From Caldinitratiruptor microaerophilus (lineage in GTDB: Bacteria; Bacillota; Sulfobacillia; Symbiobacteriales; ZC4RG38), in contig NZ_AP025628.1 of the NCBI RefSeq assembly GCF_025999835.1, positions 3,534,001 to 3,598,000 on the forward strand: a stretch of 64,000 bases of DNA, in the 5' to 3' direction. How positions within the stretch are numbered: position 1 is the first letter of the stretch; every line of letters begins with the position of its first letter. A model generated the notes under the pieces. The model was not told the origin of the DNA, did not search any database, and saw only the letters and a program-made list of their open reading frames with translations. The position numbers and the translations under genes are program-made. Below are positions 62,865 through 64,000 of this stretch, one piece after another.

Positions 62865-63650
62865 ATGCCGGCAGCGGGGCTGGTCGCAGGGAAGAAGGCG
62901 CTCATCCTGGGGGTGGCCAACAAGCGGTCCATTGCCTGGGGCATCGCCCAGGCCCTCCACGCAGGGGGAGCCGAGCTGGCCTTCAACTACCAGAACGAGC
63001 GACTGCGCGAGAACGTCGAGGAGCTCGCGCGGAGCCTCGGCCCCGACGTCCCGATCTACCCTTGCGACGTGACCCGGCCGGCCGAGATCGACGCCCTGTT
63101 CGCCTCGCTCGAGGAGCGGTGGGGGCGGCTCGACGTCCTTGTGCACTCCCTGGCGTACGCGCCGCGGGAGGCGCTGGACGGGGCGTTCGTCGACACCCGG
63201 CCGGAGGACTGGGACACGGCACTTCAGATCAGCGCGTACTCGCTGGTGGCCGTCGCCCGGCGGGCGCGGCCCCTCATGCAGAGGGCCGGTGGCGGCAGCA
63301 TCTTCACCATGACGTACCTGGGCTCCGAACGGGCCGTGCAAGGGTACAACGTGATGGGGGTCGCCAAGGCGGCTCTGGAGGCCACGGTGCGCTACCTCGC
63401 GGCCGACCTGGGCCCGGACGGCATTCGCGTCAACGCCATCTCGGCCGGCCCGATCAAGACGCTGGCAGCGATGGGCGTGAAAGGTTTCTCGAACATCCTC
63501 AAGGTGATGGAGGAACGGGCCCCGCTGCGCCGCAACGTGACCCAGGAGGACATCGGCGGCGCCGGACTTTTCCTTGCCAGCGACCTCTCCCGGGGCATCA
63601 CCGGCACCGTTCTGTTCGTCGATGCCGGGTACCATATCATGGGCGTGTGA
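62865..63650 (+). CDS. fabI: Enoyl-[acyl-carrier-protein] reductase
   Basis: This 261-residue FabI performs the last reduction of fatty-acid elongation with NADH. It has the NAD site LGVANKRSIAWGIAQAL, LVHSLAYAPREAL, and the catalytic YNVMGVAK (Tyr-x6-Lys), then VNAISAGPIKTLAAMGV. This is the triclosan-target type. ATG 62865 has GGGAAGGGGAG upstream. It is followed by tsaE after about 50 bp on the same strand. Confidence 0.95.
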   Translation: MPAAGLVAGKKALILGVANKRSIAWGIAQALHAGGAELAFNYQNERLRENVEELARSLGPDVPIYPCDVTRPAEIDALFASLEERWGRLDVLVHSLAYAPREALDGAFVDTRPEDWDTALQISAYSLVAVARRARPLMQRAGGGSIFTMTYLGSERAVQGYNVMGVAKAALEATVRYLAADLGPDGIRVNAISAGPIKTLAAMGVKGFSNILKVMEERAPLRRNVTQEDIGGAGLFLASDLSRGITGTVLFVDAGYHIMGV

Positions 63651-63701
63651 CCTCCGCTCCGCGCCCCGATCTTCTCGCACCGGCGGTGGCGGCGCTTGGT
63701 C

Positions 63702-64000
63702 GTGGAACTGGTGTCCCACTCTCCCGAGGAGACTGCCGCGCTGGGGCGCTGGCTCGGCGAGCGCCTCTGGCCCGGGAGCTTCGTCGCCCTGGTCGGCGAC
63801 CTGGGCGCCGGCAAGAGCGTGCTGGCGGCCGGCATCCTGTCGGGGCTCGGAGTCGTCCGCAGCGGCGGCAGCCCCACCTTCACGCTCCTGTGGGAGTACC
63901 GCCGGGGCCGGGTCCCCGCGTTCCACTGGGACCTGTACCGCCTGGACCCGGCAGGCGATCTCGCGGCGCTCGGCTACGAGGACTCGTTCTACGGCGACGG
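63702..64000 (+). CDS. tsaE: tRNA threonylcarbamoyladenosine ATPase TsaE (partial)
   Basis: The first 99 codons of TsaE (YjeE), cut by the window's end. It has the P-loop GDLGAGKS near residue 33, SPTFTLLWEY near 61, FHWDLYRLDP near 76 and GYEDSFY. It aids TsaBD in adding threonylcarbamoyl to tRNA A37. The start is GTG 63702, or TTG 63696 just upstream. The normal length is about 150 residues. Confidence 0.9.
   Translation, partial: MELVSHSPEETAALGRWLGERLWPGSFVALVGDLGAGKSVLAAGILSGLGVVRSGGSPTFTLLWEYRRGRVPAFHWDLYRLDPAGDLAALGYEDSFYGD

Overview
This is a chromosomal window of very high G+C, densely coding, from an endospore-forming Firmicute. Spore genes show this directly: a gerA-type germination operon, cwlJ-gerQ, sigI-rsgI and a DUF3794 protein. 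Ribosome binding sites are strong AGGAGG types, and GTG and TTG starts are frequent. High G+C combined with spore genes suggests Symbiobacterium/Caldinitratiruptor-like lineages; that placement is inference. I saw no rRNA, tRNA, CRISPR array, prophage or insertion sequence.

0-10.4 kb: a DsbA-like/HxlR pair divergent from doxX through overlapping promoters, then pirin, a VOC dioxygenase-like protein, YchF, a HAD phosphatase, a membrane-anchored PpiC foldase, hemL, and one open frame joining a CPBP membrane protease to a LarA-like protein. 10.4-17 kb (minus strand): a flavoprotein, a gerA-gerC-gerB germination operon whose gerB has an in-frame TGA, and an FMN glutamate-synthase-like protein. 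17-25 kb: acpS, nnrDE and alr, a Uma2 nuclease, a DUF1232 protein, a lone MazF/NdoA toxin, cwlJ-gerQ and an MBL-fold hydrolase. 25-33 kb: a PfpI protein, an old yellow enzyme, a P1 peptidase and a complete livJHMGF importer.

33-46 kb is the most coherent unit. Two near-perfect sigma-54 promoters (about 34,018 and 42,219) each lie about 100-120 bp downstream of a related GCAT/ATGC inverted-repeat site. They flank a gene for a PAS-AAA+-Fis activator carrying GAFTGA. Their genes encode a potABCD polyamine-type importer, an FAD amine oxidase, a class III aminotransferase, a gamma-glutamyltransferase-like protein and two paralogous GNAT acetyltransferases. I read this as a sigma-54 controlled amine uptake and breakdown regulon. 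A ferredoxin-thioredoxin-reductase-like protein with a TusA-like tail and a MoaD-like protein without Gly-Gly sit at its left edge.

46-64 kb: a Uma2 nuclease, an MFS exporter, a coiled-coil protein with ftsE and ftsX, and OsmC. Then sigI-rsgI, followed by a c-di-GMP-I (GEMM) riboswitch ahead of a secreted acidic protein. Then galU and a sugar epimerase, a LigB-type dioxygenase, a type-4 uracil-DNA glycosylase, the collapsed remains of sbcDC, small spore-type and membrane proteins, fabI, and tsaE cut by the window edge.
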